Below, one piece after another: positions 7,515 to 17,193 of a DNA stretch of 53,791 bases. The notes beneath the pieces were generated by a model. It did not search any database. It saw only the letters and a list, made by a program, of their open reading frames with translations, and was not told the origin of the DNA. Numbering within the stretch: the stretch's first letter is position 1; each line of letters starts with the position of its first letter. Source of the stretch: Lentisphaeria bacterium (GTDB lineage: Bacteria > Verrucomicrobiota > Lentisphaeria > Victivallales > Victivallaceae); NCBI GenBank assembly GCA_900768505.1, contig CAAGED010000029.1, forward strand, positions 1 through 53,791, written 5' to 3'. The translations under genes and the position numbers were made by a program.

Positions 7515-9284
7515 ATGATTGACTTGGTTATTTATCAACCCGAACTTGGGGAAGCGGTGGCGCAGCTTAACGACGGAACTTATATCATTGGTTCCGGAGC
7601 CAACTCTCATATTCAGCTGGATTATCCCGGCGTTATGTTGCGTCATGCTAAAATTGTGGTGGCCGGAGCCCGGGCGGGAGTGATGGATTTGTGCGGAAAG
7701 ACCCTTGATGGTCAGAATCGGGTGTTGCCGACGAATAAATTAATTGAACTGCAACGTGGCGATGAGTTTCATGTCGGTCCAATTTTGCTGCGATTGGGGA
7801 GAAAAAACAAGGAGACCGGGCAGGGAACGGTAAGCAATGCCGCCGCCGTCGATACGCCAATTGCGCTGGACCGGCAAACTGCGGCGGCGGAGCGGGCGTT
7901 CAAGGCAGCGGATTTGGCAACCGTGGGGAGGAAGACGCTGGATAAGTTTGGACGTCAGGAGATTCCGGTATTGCGGATATCTGGCGTGCCGGAGAATTTG
8001 CGTCCTTTCATGCAGGAGTTGAAGAAGCAGGTGCATGGTGAGTTGCTTAAGCGGCTGAATTTGAAAAAGCTGGCGGTCAGCGGCGCCGGCAGTCAGGAGT
8101 TGAATAATCAGGCCTGCACCGCTATTCGGGAGATTTTAAGCGAACTTGCCATTAAATTGCCGCCGGGAATTGAATTGAGCGTTCTGGAGAAGGAATTAAT
8201 TCAGGAGGCGATCGGTTTGGGGCCGCTGGAATATTTGATTGAATTGGACGATATTACTGAAATCATGGTCAACGGGCCGGATAAGGTTTATGTGGAGCAC
8301 AAAGGGGTGCTTTACCGCACGGACACCGCCTTTGCGGACGCCAATCAGGTTTTGGCGGCGATTGAGCGGATTGTTTCGCCGTTGGGGCGGCGGATTGATG
8401 AGAGTTCACCCATGGTGGACGCACGTCTGGCGGATGGTTCGCGAGTAAATGCGGTTATTCCGCCATTGTCGTTGATTGGTCCGGTGCTGACCATCCGTAA
8501 ATTTGCTAAAACACCACTGGTGATTGGGGATTTGATTCGTTTCGGATCAATTTCGCAGGATATGGCGGATTTTTTGCGGGTCTGCGTAATGTTGCGTAAA
8601 AATATTATTATTTCTGGTGGAACCGGTTCCGGTAAAACCACTTTGCTTAATGTGCTAAGTGCTTTTATTCCCAACCGGGAGCGTATTGTCACTATTGAAG
8701 ATGCGGCGGAGTTGCAGCTCAATCAGGAGCATATTGTCCGGCTGGAGTCCCGGCCGCCCAATATTGAGGGCAGGGGAGAAATTACAATTCGTGATTTGGT
8801 GCGTAACGCACTGCGGATGCGCCCGGATCGTATTGTGGTCGGCGAGTGCCGCGGAGGTGAAGCGCTGGATATGCTTCAGGCAATGAATACCGGTCATGAC
8901 GGATCGTTGACCACGATTCATGCAAACAGTCCACGGGACGCAATGTCCAGATTGGAGACGCTGGTGCTGATGGCCGGATTTGATTTGCCTTTGCGGGCAA
9001 TTCGGGAGCAAACGGCATCCGCGATTGATATTGTGGTGCAGATCAGCCGGGAACGGGATGGTTCGCGTAAAATCACCAATATTTCGGAAATTACCAAAAT
9101 GGAGGGTGAAATAATCACCATGCAGGATATTTTTATATTCCGCAATGACGGCTGGGACGATAACGACCGAATCATGGGCGAGTATGTCGCCACCGGCAGT
9201 GTGCCTACTTTTATGGATGAAATCAAGCGGGCGCGTTTACAGCTGGATATTGGGATCTTTTCCAAAATTGGAGATGCAAGATGA
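7515..9284 (+). CDS. cpaF: FHA domain fused to Tad secretion ATPase CpaF/TadA
   Basis: This is a 589-residue secretion ATPase, longer than typical CpaF (about 450-490). The C-terminal two thirds is a standard TadA/CpaF hexameric ATPase that powers pilus assembly. It has Walker A GGTGSGKTT (about 368-376), Walker B and Arg region DRIVVGECRGGEALDM, and VNAVIPPLSLIG. Residues 1-95 look like a forkhead-associated fold (IIGSGANSHIQLDY, then RHAKIVV). The usual Arg after Gly is Ser, so phosphothreonine binding may be lost. It overlaps tadB by 4 bp (ATGA). The FHA assignment rests on pattern reading and needs a profile search. Confidence 0.9.
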   Translation: MIDLVIYQPELGEAVAQLNDGTYIIGSGANSHIQLDYPGVMLRHAKIVVAGARAGVMDLCGKTLDGQNRVLPTNKLIELQRGDEFHVGPILLRLGRKNKETGQGTVSNAAAVDTPIALDRQTAAAERAFKAADLATVGRKTLDKFGRQEIPVLRISGVPENLRPFMQELKKQVHGELLKRLNLKKLAVSGAGSQELNNQACTAIREILSELAIKLPPGIELSVLEKELIQEAIGLGPLEYLIELDDITEIMVNGPDKVYVEHKGVLYRTDTAFADANQVLAAIERIVSPLGRRIDESSPMVDARLADGSRVNAVIPPLSLIGPVLTIRKFAKTPLVIGDLIRFGSISQDMADFLRVCVMLRKNIIISGGTGSGKTTLLNVLSAFIPNRERIVTIEDAAELQLNQEHIVRLESRPPNIEGRGEITIRDLVRNALRMRPDRIVVGECRGGEALDMLQAMNTGHDGSLTTIHANSPRDAMSRLETLVLMAGFDLPLRAIREQTASAIDIVVQISRERDGSRKITNISEITKMEGEIITMQDIFIFRNDGWDDNDRIMGEYVATGSVPTFMDEIKRARLQLDIGIFSKIGDAR

Positions 9285-10177
9285 TAACTGAACTATTGAA
9301 TTGGTCGTTTTGGCCGTCGATTTTTGCATTTTTAGCAGTGGCTATCGCTTTTTATGTGCTGGGCGATTTTGTTGTTTTTACCATGACGCGCTACCGGGAG
9401 CGGTATTTAGTGGAGGCCTCCACTGAGTTGGATGATATTTTGCTGCAATTGCCGGCGGGACGGGTAATGGATTGCAGTTTGGCGGCCAGTGCTTTTGTTG
9501 CATTTTTAAGCGTGATAATTTTGATGGCGGTAACGGGGGATTTTGTTTGGCTGACCAGTATTTTTGTGGGATTGGGCAGCGGAGCGGTAATTTTCCCGTT
9601 GCCGCGGTTGATTTTGCGGCTGGTTCGTCAGCAGCGCTTGCATAAATTCAATTTACAGTTGGAGGATGCGCTTGGGGAAATGTCCAGCTCACTGAAAGCC
9701 GGATTTAGTATCAATCAGGCATTGGATGCGGTGGCGGCGGGTAGTAAACACCCGATTTCAGTGGAGTTTCGGCTGCTGATGCAGGAGGTTAAATTGGGTG
9801 TTTCGTTGGAAAAGGCGATGGAAAATATGAATAAACGCCTGGGCAGTGAGGATTTTGATTTGGTTTCAACAGCGATTATCACGGCTCGTCAGACCGGCGG
9901 AGAATTGACCTCCACGCTGGAACGTTTGGCCGGAGTGATTCGTGAGCGGGTGCGAATTAACAATAAATTGAGGGCGATGACTGCTCAAGGTAAAATGCAG
10001 GCGTTTATTATCTGCCTGATGCCGTTTGCGTTGTTGTTTTTGATGATGTTGGTGACGCCTGATACGATGGCGCCGTTTTTACGGAGTATCTGGGGAATAT
10101 TGTCGCTGGCGTTGGTGGTGGTGCTGGATGTGTTGGGTTATCTGGTGATTCGCAAAATAACCACCATTGATATTTAG
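9281..10177 (+). CDS. tadB: Tad inner-membrane protein TadB
   Basis: This is a 298-residue member of the type II secretion system F family, forming the inner-membrane platform with TadC on which CpaF acts. It has about two N-terminal membrane segments, one near residues 65-110, the cytoplasmic T2SSF domain (LQLEDALGEMSSSLKAGFSI, then GGELTSTLERLA), and two membrane segments at the C-terminus. The 4-bp overlap with cpaF indicates translational coupling. The length is normal for the family. Confidence 0.92.
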   Translation: MITELLNWSFWPSIFAFLAVAIAFYVLGDFVVFTMTRYRERYLVEASTELDDILLQLPAGRVMDCSLAASAFVAFLSVIILMAVTGDFVWLTSIFVGLGSGAVIFPLPRLILRLVRQQRLHKFNLQLEDALGEMSSSLKAGFSINQALDAVAAGSKHPISVEFRLLMQEVKLGVSLEKAMENMNKRLGSEDFDLVSTAIITARQTGGELTSTLERLAGVIRERVRINNKLRAMTAQGKMQAFIICLMPFALLFLMMLVTPDTMAPFLRSIWGILSLALVVVLDVLGYLVIRKITTIDI

Positions 10178-10192
10178 CGGAGGGATGTGGAA

Positions 10193-11068
10193 ATGTGGGA
10201 TACAATTATTTCATACGCTGCAGCATTGTCGGCCGGAGTGGCCAGTGGTTTGGCTTTTTACTGTGTGTTTGATCTGCTGAATTCATTTGAATTTGATCGA
10301 ACGCTTTCGGAGAGCAAACACTTGCCGATACTTTGCCGGCTGATGATGCCGCTGGTGCCGAATTTTCGTTTTTTAGCGAAAAAAGATATATGGGCCGGTT
10401 CGTTGCGCAAGGTGGAGCGAAATTTGAATATGGCCGGCTGCAGTGAATTGATTGAGCCGGTGGATTTTGTAGCATTGCAAATATGTTCCTTTACGATTGG
10501 AATGATTTTATTTGTATTGCTGGCGCTAAGTGGATCATTGCTGCTGGGAATGGTGATTCTTGCGGCATTGGCCTGGTATCCAAATGCCTGGCTTAAGAAG
10601 AAGATTCAATCCCGTCATCTGGAAATAATGCGTGCATTACCCAATGTGTTGGATTTGCTGACCTTGTCGGTGGAGGCGGGGCGTGATTTTATGACGGCGT
10701 TGCGGGATATACTGGGGCGCCGTAAGCTCGATGCGTTGGGCGAAGAACTCTACCGGGCGTTTAATGAAATTCAATTGGGCAAGAGCCGGGTGAATGCGTT
10801 GCGTGATCTCTCAGAACGGGTAAATCAGAGTGATTTAAGTGCTGTGATCAGTGCGATAATTCAGTCTGAGGAGTTGGGCGTCAGTATTGGCAATTTGTTG
10901 CGTATTCAAGGCGATATGCTGCGTAATAAAAGGTTTTCCCGAGCGGAAAAATTGGCCAATGAAGCGCCGGTAAAAATATTATTGCCGGTGGTGTTGTTCA
11001 TATTTCCCACGGTTTTTATAATATTGGGTGTCCCGGTATTGATGCGGGTTTTGAATGCTTTGCCGTAG
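10193..11068 (+). CDS. tadC: Tad inner-membrane protein TadC
   Basis: This is a 291-residue T2SSF-family protein, partner of TadB in the Tad platform. The domain signature ALPNVLDLLTLSVEAGRDFMTAL and the later ELGVSIGNLLR are typical of TadC, flanked by membrane segments (about 95-130 and 262-285). The ATG at 10193 has GGAGGG 8 nt upstream. A GTG two codons earlier (10187) lies too close to that site. The stop overlaps a possible GTG start of the next gene. Confidence 0.92.
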   Translation: MWDTIISYAAALSAGVASGLAFYCVFDLLNSFEFDRTLSESKHLPILCRLMMPLVPNFRFLAKKDIWAGSLRKVERNLNMAGCSELIEPVDFVALQICSFTIGMILFVLLALSGSLLLGMVILAALAWYPNAWLKKKIQSRHLEIMRALPNVLDLLTLSVEAGRDFMTALRDILGRRKLDALGEELYRAFNEIQLGKSRVNALRDLSERVNQSDLSAVISAIIQSEELGVSIGNLLRIQGDMLRNKRFSRAEKLANEAPVKILLPVVLFIFPTVFIILGVPVLMRVLNALP

Positions 11069-11097
11069 TGGAGTTTTTTTCAGGAGAAGAAGATAAA

Positions 11098-11484
11098 ATG
11101 ATTGCTAATTTGACTAAAAAACGTTATGTGGCGTGTAATCCCTGGTTTGCCCGGCGTTTTTATCATCGCCTAAGAGGGATGATTGGACGAAAATTTTCAA
11201 ATTTTGATGCAATGGTATTTGAAAATTGTAATGCGGTACATACATTATTCACGGAGATTGATTTGGATCTGATTTTTGTGAACAGCAATTGTCAGGTGGT
11301 GAAGGTGTGCAGTAATGTCAAACCCTGGCGCGTGGTTTACAGTTGCCGGAAGGCGTGTCTGGTGATTGAATTGCCAAGTGGAATGGCGGCACGTTCGAAA
11401 ACCGAGGTGGGTGATATTTTAAATTTGACCATGAACAGTCTGCCGGAGTGTCAGATTTCTGGCAGTATTGTGCCGAATTTGTAG
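11098..11484 (+). CDS. DUF192 family protein
   Basis: This is a 128-residue protein of the DUF192 family, small beta-rich proteins of unknown function. They are often encoded beside Tad or type II secretion genes. Family features seen are RGMIGRK, NAVHTLFTEIDLDLIFVN, VKPWRVV and the closing LPSGMAARSKTEVGDIL. The ATG at 11098 follows AGGAG. A GTG at 11068 overlapping tadC would add ten non-conserved residues and is not preferred. No export signal is visible, whereas many DUF192 proteins are exported. Confidence 0.8.
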   Translation: MIANLTKKRYVACNPWFARRFYHRLRGMIGRKFSNFDAMVFENCNAVHTLFTEIDLDLIFVNSNCQVVKVCSNVKPWRVVYSCRKACLVIELPSGMAARSKTEVGDILNLTMNSLPECQISGSIVPNL

Positions 11485-11554
11485 ATAAAATATAATCCCG
11501 GATATTGAAATAATTTATTGAAAAATAATACAAAAAAAACCTTGTGAGAAAACA

Positions 11555-13078
11555 ATGAAGTTTATTTTTTTCACTGGAGCATTGAAAAATCAAACCTTGT
11601 CGTTTGATACGTCGGATATTTCTTTCGGGCGGGAGGCGGATAATTTGTTGTCCATTCCGGCGGAGAGTATTTCCCGGTATCATGGCAAGATAAAATTTGA
11701 AACGGACGGCAAGTGGCATATTTATGATTTTGGCAGTACCAATGGTGTCAAGGTAAATAATGTAAAAATTAATGTAAGTGCCGTGTTGAATAAAAACGAT
11801 GTCGTCTCTTTCGGTGACGAAGTGGCCCAGTTTTGTGACGATACGGCGCCAAGTGATTTGGCTGGGGGTGCGGCGGGAACAAATTCTACGGAGGTAAATC
11901 CCGATTCTGAGCCGAAAAAAACGGTTAAACCACTTTTTGTTCTGCGCAAAAGCGTTCCCACCGCTGCCGATCCGATTCCGCGATTGGTGCCGACACCGGT
12001 AAATTCATCACCAGAGCCGATTTTTGAAGTCAAATCGACGGACAATGCTCCCGAGGTGCGACTTGATAACAATACGCATTTTGAATTGGGTGATGGCATA
12101 AATTTATTTGATTCGGTCAGACGGCGCAAGTCGGGGAAGAAATCCGAATTGTCTGAGGAGGAGCAGCGTAAAAAGCGGCGTTCAAATATTTTGTTTGGAA
12201 TTGGTGTAATTGGTGTGGCGATAATCATCATGGCGGCTTTTATCATAATTTTTGGCGAAAAGCCCAGAAAACATGATCCATCAGCAGCCAGTCGTCCAGA
12301 AGCGGTGGTACTGGTTTATGAAAAGGTTATCGGCAGCAAAGATGGTCTTTTCCGTTTTTATTTGCAGTTGGAAAATAACCGGGCGCAGTTTGTATTGGAT
12401 GATTTGAAAAACCAGCGTCGTTTTGTGCGGGAAATTGACGACCTCAGTCGGGATACGGTAACTGAATTATATCAGAATATTCCGATTGAAAACTTTTGGG
12501 AGTTGCGTTCCAATGGCGCTGGAACCCTTGACAGCGGTGAATTTACCCGCCGTAAAATAATGTTTTTGCTGGGAGATAAATCTAATACCGTGGAGGTCGT
12601 AAACGAAAAATATGCTCCGGCGGTTTTTGAGGCGTTTGAACGTTCAATTGATGCTTTTGCCGATAAATACGATATGCAGACCATCGCCATGACCAGTGAG
12701 GAATTGGAACGGGCGGCGGTAATTGCCTTTGAACGGGCGGAGCGGGCGTTTAACAACCGCGAAGCTAAACCGCGCAATTTGTTGGATGCCGAGCGATACT
12801 ACAAGTTGACCGTGGAGTATTTGGAGCAATTTTCTCCCAAGCCGGATATTTGGGCGCAGGCGCGGGAGCGAGCCCGGGGGGCAGAGTCAATTCGTTTGGA
12901 TAAGATTAAGCAGCTCTCAACCGATCGGTTGACCTTCTACAAGTTGGGGAATTTGCAGGATGAGTACAAAGTGTTACAGGAAATTGTGGAGTATTTCCCG
13001 GATGGTTCGGAAGATTTGGCAAAGTATCGCCGTCGGCTTTTTACGGTGAGCAAAGAGCTGGAAAAAAAGCGGAGGTAG
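11555..13078 (+). CDS. FHA-domain transmembrane protein
   Basis: This is a 507-residue protein with a canonical N-terminal forkhead-associated domain (residues 1-92). The FHA residues are intact: GRE, ISRYH and GSTNG, so it should bind phosphothreonine. A Pro/Ser-rich linker (about 95-205) follows, then basic residues and one membrane segment (about 209-233, NILFGIGVIGVAIIIMAAF). The C-terminal half is a helical, probably extracytoplasmic region of unknown fold with TPR-like helices near the end. Placement between Tad genes and a PEGA lipoprotein suggests a signalling or assembly role for the Tad apparatus. No Ser/Thr kinase gene is in the window. Confidence 0.8.
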   Translation: MKFIFFTGALKNQTLSFDTSDISFGREADNLLSIPAESISRYHGKIKFETDGKWHIYDFGSTNGVKVNNVKINVSAVLNKNDVVSFGDEVAQFCDDTAPSDLAGGAAGTNSTEVNPDSEPKKTVKPLFVLRKSVPTAADPIPRLVPTPVNSSPEPIFEVKSTDNAPEVRLDNNTHFELGDGINLFDSVRRRKSGKKSELSEEEQRKKRRSNILFGIGVIGVAIIIMAAFIIIFGEKPRKHDPSAASRPEAVVLVYEKVIGSKDGLFRFYLQLENNRAQFVLDDLKNQRRFVREIDDLSRDTVTELYQNIPIENFWELRSNGAGTLDSGEFTRRKIMFLLGDKSNTVEVVNEKYAPAVFEAFERSIDAFADKYDMQTIAMTSEELERAAVIAFERAERAFNNREAKPRNLLDAERYYKLTVEYLEQFSPKPDIWAQARERARGAESIRLDKIKQLSTDRLTFYKLGNLQDEYKVLQEIVEYFPDGSEDLAKYRRRLFTVSKELEKKRR

Positions 13079-13081
13079 GGC

Positions 13082-14383
13082 ATGTTTAGATTTTTCTCAA
13101 GCAGGATTTTTATGCCGGCGGCCATATTGGTGTTGCTGGTTTTTTGCGTTGCCGGATGCGATGAAAAAAAAGTTGAGGGCGCAGTTGTTATAAAAAGCAA
13201 GCCGGAGGGGGCGGAAATTTTTGCCAATGAAAAGAGTCGTGGCGTTACTCCGAAGGAGATTACCGGGAAACCGGGGAAATATCTTTTCCGCTTGGAGGCG
13301 CCCGGTTATGCTCCGGCATGGCAGGTGGGAACGATTGAAGCAGGAAAAACCAATGAGTTGAATTTCGAGTTGACCCCCATTCAGGCGGCGGTTTTGATTG
13401 ATAGTAAACCGGATGGTGCAGCGGTGAAAATTGGGTCGCGGTCTTACGGGAATACGCCGGTGGTTCTGAATTCATTGCCGACGGGAGAGTATGTGGCTAA
13501 GTTGAGCAAGCCTGGATTTGAGGAGCTTACATTGCGTTTTGAAGTCAAGGATATGCGGCCGCAACGTTTATTAGCGGTATTTGATTCTGATTTGGGAAAA
13601 TTACAAATAAAGAGTGATCCTGCTGGCGCGTATGTATTTATTGACGGGAAATCAGTCGGGGTTACGCCGTATGAAACCGATCTGAAAAGCGGACGTTACC
13701 GGGTCAAGGTTTCCCGGGATGGTTACGGTGATAAGGAGGTGGTATTGGAGGTTAAAACTGAAAAATTAACCTCATTCAGCGCGGATTTGACGGAAATGCC
13801 GGTTCAGGTGAATGTTACTACCGTGCCGGCGGGAGCCGACATAATAATTAATGAAAAAAATTATGGTAAGGCTCCGCTGAAAGTAAACCTGATTCCGGGT
13901 AAATATAACTTAATGGCCAGCAAGGATGGATTTGCGGCGATTAAGCGGGTTGTGGATTTGGTGCCGGGACAAAATCTCAATTTTGATTTAAATCTCAAGA
14001 GTTATTTAGGATCAATCGAAATGGAAGCTTCGCCGGCCGGAGTGGAACTCTATGTGGACGGCAAAAAATACAAAGAACTGGATCGCAATAAAAAATTAAC
14101 CATCAGAGATTTGGGGCCGGGTGTGCATCGGTTGGAGTTTCGTCATCCCAAGGCTCAGCCGGAGAGCATTGCAATAAAGGTACAGGTACGCAGCGGCGAG
14201 GTGACTTTTGCAGATTCGGTAAATATGTGGATTCCTAATGTAGAACTTAAATTCAAGAGCGGAGAATTGTTGCGCGGCGTAATTGTCCGGGCGGATGAGA
14301 AGACCATATATTTCAGTGATAAGCCGGGAATAACGGTGCGCTACCAGAAAAAGGATATTGAAGCGATCCGGGAAATAAAATAA
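13082..14383 (+). CDS. PEGA-repeat lipoprotein
   Basis: This 433-residue protein begins with a type II signal peptide ending in FCVAGC, so Cys26 should be lipidated. About five PEGA-type repeats follow, each with a pattern like 'SKPEGAEIFANEKSRGVTP...PGKYLFRLEAPGYA'. They start near residues 36, 102, 177, 242 and 312, and the fifth is degenerate. PEGA domains are small beta-sandwiches found on cell-surface and signalling proteins, and their function is not established. The start lies 3 bp after the FHA gene, so the two are co-transcribed and probably work together at the envelope. Confidence 0.85.
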   Translation: MFRFFSSRIFMPAAILVLLVFCVAGCDEKKVEGAVVIKSKPEGAEIFANEKSRGVTPKEITGKPGKYLFRLEAPGYAPAWQVGTIEAGKTNELNFELTPIQAAVLIDSKPDGAAVKIGSRSYGNTPVVLNSLPTGEYVAKLSKPGFEELTLRFEVKDMRPQRLLAVFDSDLGKLQIKSDPAGAYVFIDGKSVGVTPYETDLKSGRYRVKVSRDGYGDKEVVLEVKTEKLTSFSADLTEMPVQVNVTTVPAGADIIINEKNYGKAPLKVNLIPGKYNLMASKDGFAAIKRVVDLVPGQNLNFDLNLKSYLGSIEMEASPAGVELYVDGKKYKELDRNKKLTIRDLGPGVHRLEFRHPKAQPESIAIKVQVRSGEVTFADSVNMWIPNVELKFKSGELLRGVIVRADEKTIYFSDKPGITVRYQKKDIEAIREIK

Positions 14384-14412
14384 ATGTAAAAAATACGGAA
14401 AGCGGTGAAATT

Positions 14413-15162
14413 TTGCAGAGTAAAATAGTTTTGATTACTGGAGTTACCAGTGGTTTGGGACGGGCGTTGGCAAAATATTTCATGAACCGTGGATGCCACG
14501 TGATCGGCGTGGCGCGTCATTTGGTGGATTATGAAATTACCTGTATGGTTCAGGCGGATATTACTGAGGTTGAAGGACGCTCGAAGATTGCGGCGGCGGT
14601 AACTGAGCTTGGCGGCGGATTGGATTTGCTGATTAACAATGCAGGACGGGGAGTGTATGAGTTTTGGGCGAAGGAGCCGGAAGCGGATTTGCGCCAGCTT
14701 TTTGAACTGAATTTTTTCGCCCCGGTTGAATTAACCAAATTGTTACTGCCGGAGTTGCAAAAGAATCAAGGATGTATCATAAATATATCTTCGGCGGCCT
14801 CCCGGCTTTATATTCCCTGCATGGGTCCGTATTGCGCCAGCAAGGCGGCTCTGGCCATGTTTTCCAATTCATTGCGGGTGGAACTGCGAAGTAGCAATGT
14901 GCATGTGATTGATTTTTGTCCAGGGCAGATAAATACTGGATTTTCCAGCCGTTCCAGTGGCAGCTTGAAGGTGCCGGATGCACCGGGAAGGGGGAATTCT
15001 TCGCCGGAAGGTTTGGCGGAGTGTGTTTATAAGGCGTGGCGGAGACGCCGGGCGAAATCCATTACTTATCCAAAATATATTGGCCCGGTAATGGGGATTT
15101 TGCGCGGAATTTGTCCAGGATTTTACGAGCGGATGGTGAGTAAGGTTTGGAACTTGCGCTGA
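14413..15162 (+). CDS. Short-chain dehydrogenase/reductase
   Basis: This is a 249-residue classical SDR oxidoreductase. It has the NAD(P)-binding TGVTSGLG (residues 9-16), NNAGRG, the catalytic Ser in INISSAAS and the YxxxK pair in PYCASKAA. The start is a TTG at 14413 with only a weak SD (GGTG), and no ATG lies nearby in frame. The substrate is unknown. It follows the PEGA gene by 29 bp and may share its transcript, but a functional link to Tad is not evident. Confidence 0.85.
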   Translation: MQSKIVLITGVTSGLGRALAKYFMNRGCHVIGVARHLVDYEITCMVQADITEVEGRSKIAAAVTELGGGLDLLINNAGRGVYEFWAKEPEADLRQLFELNFFAPVELTKLLLPELQKNQGCIINISSAASRLYIPCMGPYCASKAALAMFSNSLRVELRSSNVHVIDFCPGQINTGFSSRSSGSLKVPDAPGRGNSSPEGLAECVYKAWRRRRAKSITYPKYIGPVMGILRGICPGFYERMVSKVWNLR

Positions 15163-15248
15163 TTGGGCGTATGGACTAACCCAAAATTTGGTTCATGGGT
15201 AGTTTACATAAACGGCGGGCTTTCTAAAATCTGCCAAAAAATAAGTTA

Positions 15249-15265
15249 TTGCATAAGCGACTAAA
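15249..15265 (+). repeat. Intergenic repeat GCATAAGCGAC, copy 2
   Basis: TTGCATAAGCGACTAAA is identical over 17 bases to copy 1 at 100-116. It lies between the convergent ends of the SDR gene (plus) and an unknown membrane gene (minus), 12 bp from the minus-strand stop. Confidence 0.7.
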
Positions 15266-15276
15266 ACAATTCAGTT

Positions 15277-16011
15277 TTACTTGTTTTTGATAACTGCCGG
15301 GTGAATGGTTTTTTGTAAGGCAAGTTCCACCAATTCTGCAAAACAATGCTGCTGCATTGGGTCAAAAAATGCATCCGCGTTATTCAGTTCAAACTGGAAT
15401 GTTTCTTCAAAATCCATTAAAAACTCGATAAAATCAAAATCATAAAAAAATTCATTCAAAATAAAAACCGGATCACTGGGATAAAGAGTGTTTTTCGGCA
15501 TGGAAGAGTTTTTTTGCAATAATTTTTGAATAATTTTCGATGTGGTAAAATGCTGATTGTCCGGCCAAAATTTAAGCAATTCCGGATCTTGATATTCCGG
15601 ACGGCCGCGAAGAATTTTTTTATAAATCGGCAAAACGTTTTTACGCCGTATAAGCCACAAGGTGAAGCCATATTTTTTGCGCAGTTTTATTCGGAGAATC
15701 AGGCGTGAAATTACAAAATATCCCGCTAATAATGGCATCAGTGGAATCAACGCCGCCACGAAAGAAGTGGCAAAACTGAATAAATTTTCGCTCCAGTTCA
15801 AATTACGGTCATAAAAAAGACCAGAGTGTTTTGCCATCAAAATCCAGGTTAAGAGCAGTGCGGCGATGTAACACAATACAAACGGCAGGCAGGAGTATTT
15901 TTCTCGGTTTAAATCCCGGTAGAACGCCTCTTTTTCCGGGGTGTCCAAGCCACTTGGCCAATTGGTTGCCGGAGGTTGCGGCGGATAATTTTTTAATAAT
16001 TCTTCCGACAT
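15277..16011 (-). CDS. Unknown membrane protein with two membrane segments
   Basis: This 244-residue protein is not recognised. Residues 1-35 are hydrophilic and proline-rich (NYPPQPPATNWPSG). Two membrane segments follow (about 42-60 and 80-110), then a basic stretch and a soluble C-terminal half with a run of acidic and aromatic residues (FFYDFDFIEFLMDFEETF). The ATG at 16011 has AGG 7 nt upstream. A TTG 11 codons earlier is less likely. It is the last of three minus-strand genes of unknown function, separated from the next by 167 bp. Confidence 0.65.
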   Translation of the reverse strand: MSEELLKNYPPQPPATNWPSGLDTPEKEAFYRDLNREKYSCLPFVLCYIAALLLTWILMAKHSGLFYDRNLNWSENLFSFATSFVAALIPLMPLLAGYFVISRLILRIKLRKKYGFTLWLIRRKNVLPIYKKILRGRPEYQDPELLKFWPDNQHFTTSKIIQKLLQKNSSMPKNTLYPSDPVFILNEFFYDFDFIEFLMDFEETFQFELNNADAFFDPMQQHCFAELVELALQKTIHPAVIKNK

Positions 16012-16178
16012 GATAACCTGATAATAACTTTCAATTTTATTCAAATATATAAGTAATTTACTTCAAAAATAATCAGTAGATTTTGAATGATCCGACATTA
16101 CATTAACGCCACTTCAGGAGTTTTCAAGTTTGATGAAGGTTTTATCCTCTGATAATGTTCGGACGGCATTTTTTAGAT

Positions 16179-17192
16179 TCAGTTGGCGATTTTCCAGAAG
16201 GTACCGGGATAAATATACTTGTGCAGCAGCTGCTGATAACGACTTGTATTATCGTGAGTCCATTGGGGATAGTGCAATGTTATGGCAGGTGTAGTGGAGA
16301 AAAAATCCCAGTTATCCGCCGTCATTTCGTGGGTTCCTAATTTCTCCACCAGTTCAAGGGGTGTATTGATTTGCAGGTGGGCAATTTGTTTGTCGCGCCA
16401 ATCTAATTGCCACCACTCGATAATTGTGGCGGAAAAATTTCCTGGAGTGAATTGAATTACTGCATTGATGTCATGACAATTTCCGGCTGGATATTCCGAT
16501 GTAAAACTGGTCGTTGCTGGAGTGCAAATCCGTAAATTAGTACGCGTATTTTTTTTCAGACCGGAGACGTTTTGTATGGTTATTTTTATTATGGGTTGAG
16601 CGAGAAAATCTTTCATGACGGTACAAATTTCCGTAACTTGAGCTTTCTCGACGTCGGTGTAGGTCGAAAATTTTTCCACGGCGGAAATTTTTTGCCGGAT
16701 CGCCTTTAAATTATTTAATGGAAGTCGATCAATTAATTTCATGGCTTCATGTTTGCGTTTTTGATTTAATGAATCCAGTTTCTGCCGCATTTCCTCAACA
16801 TATTTTTTGCCGCGGGGATCGGCCAGGTAGGCTTCCGGATTGCCTTGATTGAAGAGTTTTTCATCATAAAGTTGTTCCAGTTTAATTTGAGCAATTTGCA
16901 ACTCCCGTTGACGTCGGGGCGAAAATTTAACCAGTGCGGCGAGTTGGGCAATTTTTTGATCAATTTCGGCGCAGGAGAAGGTCATGAAATTCCAATTTTC
17001 TGAGTTTTGAGTCAAAATGTTGATTTTCCGGTCGATTGCCGAAGCGCTCACCAATCCAGGTAGCCATGGTGTTTGGCCGGCAAGAAATTTTTGGTCATTC
17101 CGGTAGCGGAAAAAAAAGCCAGCCAATAATATTAATATTAGCGTCAGAATAAAATAAAGCCATCTTATTTTTGTGGAGAAAAAATTCTTCAT
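16179..17192 (-). CDS. Unknown protein with N-terminal membrane anchor
   Basis: This 337-residue protein is not recognised. One membrane segment (about residues 10-30, LYFILTLILILLAGFFF) is followed by an extracytoplasmic region with a charged helical part (about 60-170) and a beta-rich C-terminal part. The ATG at 17192 comes one base after the TGA of the upstream gene, whose end supplies GGCGGG as ribosome site. A start 15 codons earlier would overlap that gene. The tight coupling suggests the two products act together. Confidence 0.7.
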   Translation of the reverse strand: MKNFFSTKIRWLYFILTLILILLAGFFFRYRNDQKFLAGQTPWLPGLVSASAIDRKINILTQNSENWNFMTFSCAEIDQKIAQLAALVKFSPRRQRELQIAQIKLEQLYDEKLFNQGNPEAYLADPRGKKYVEEMRQKLDSLNQKRKHEAMKLIDRLPLNNLKAIRQKISAVEKFSTYTDVEKAQVTEICTVMKDFLAQPIIKITIQNVSGLKKNTRTNLRICTPATTSFTSEYPAGNCHDINAVIQFTPGNFSATIIEWWQLDWRDKQIAHLQINTPLELVEKLGTHEMTADNWDFFSTTPAITLHYPQWTHDNTSRYQQLLHKYIYPGTFWKIAN

Positions 17193-17193
17193 C

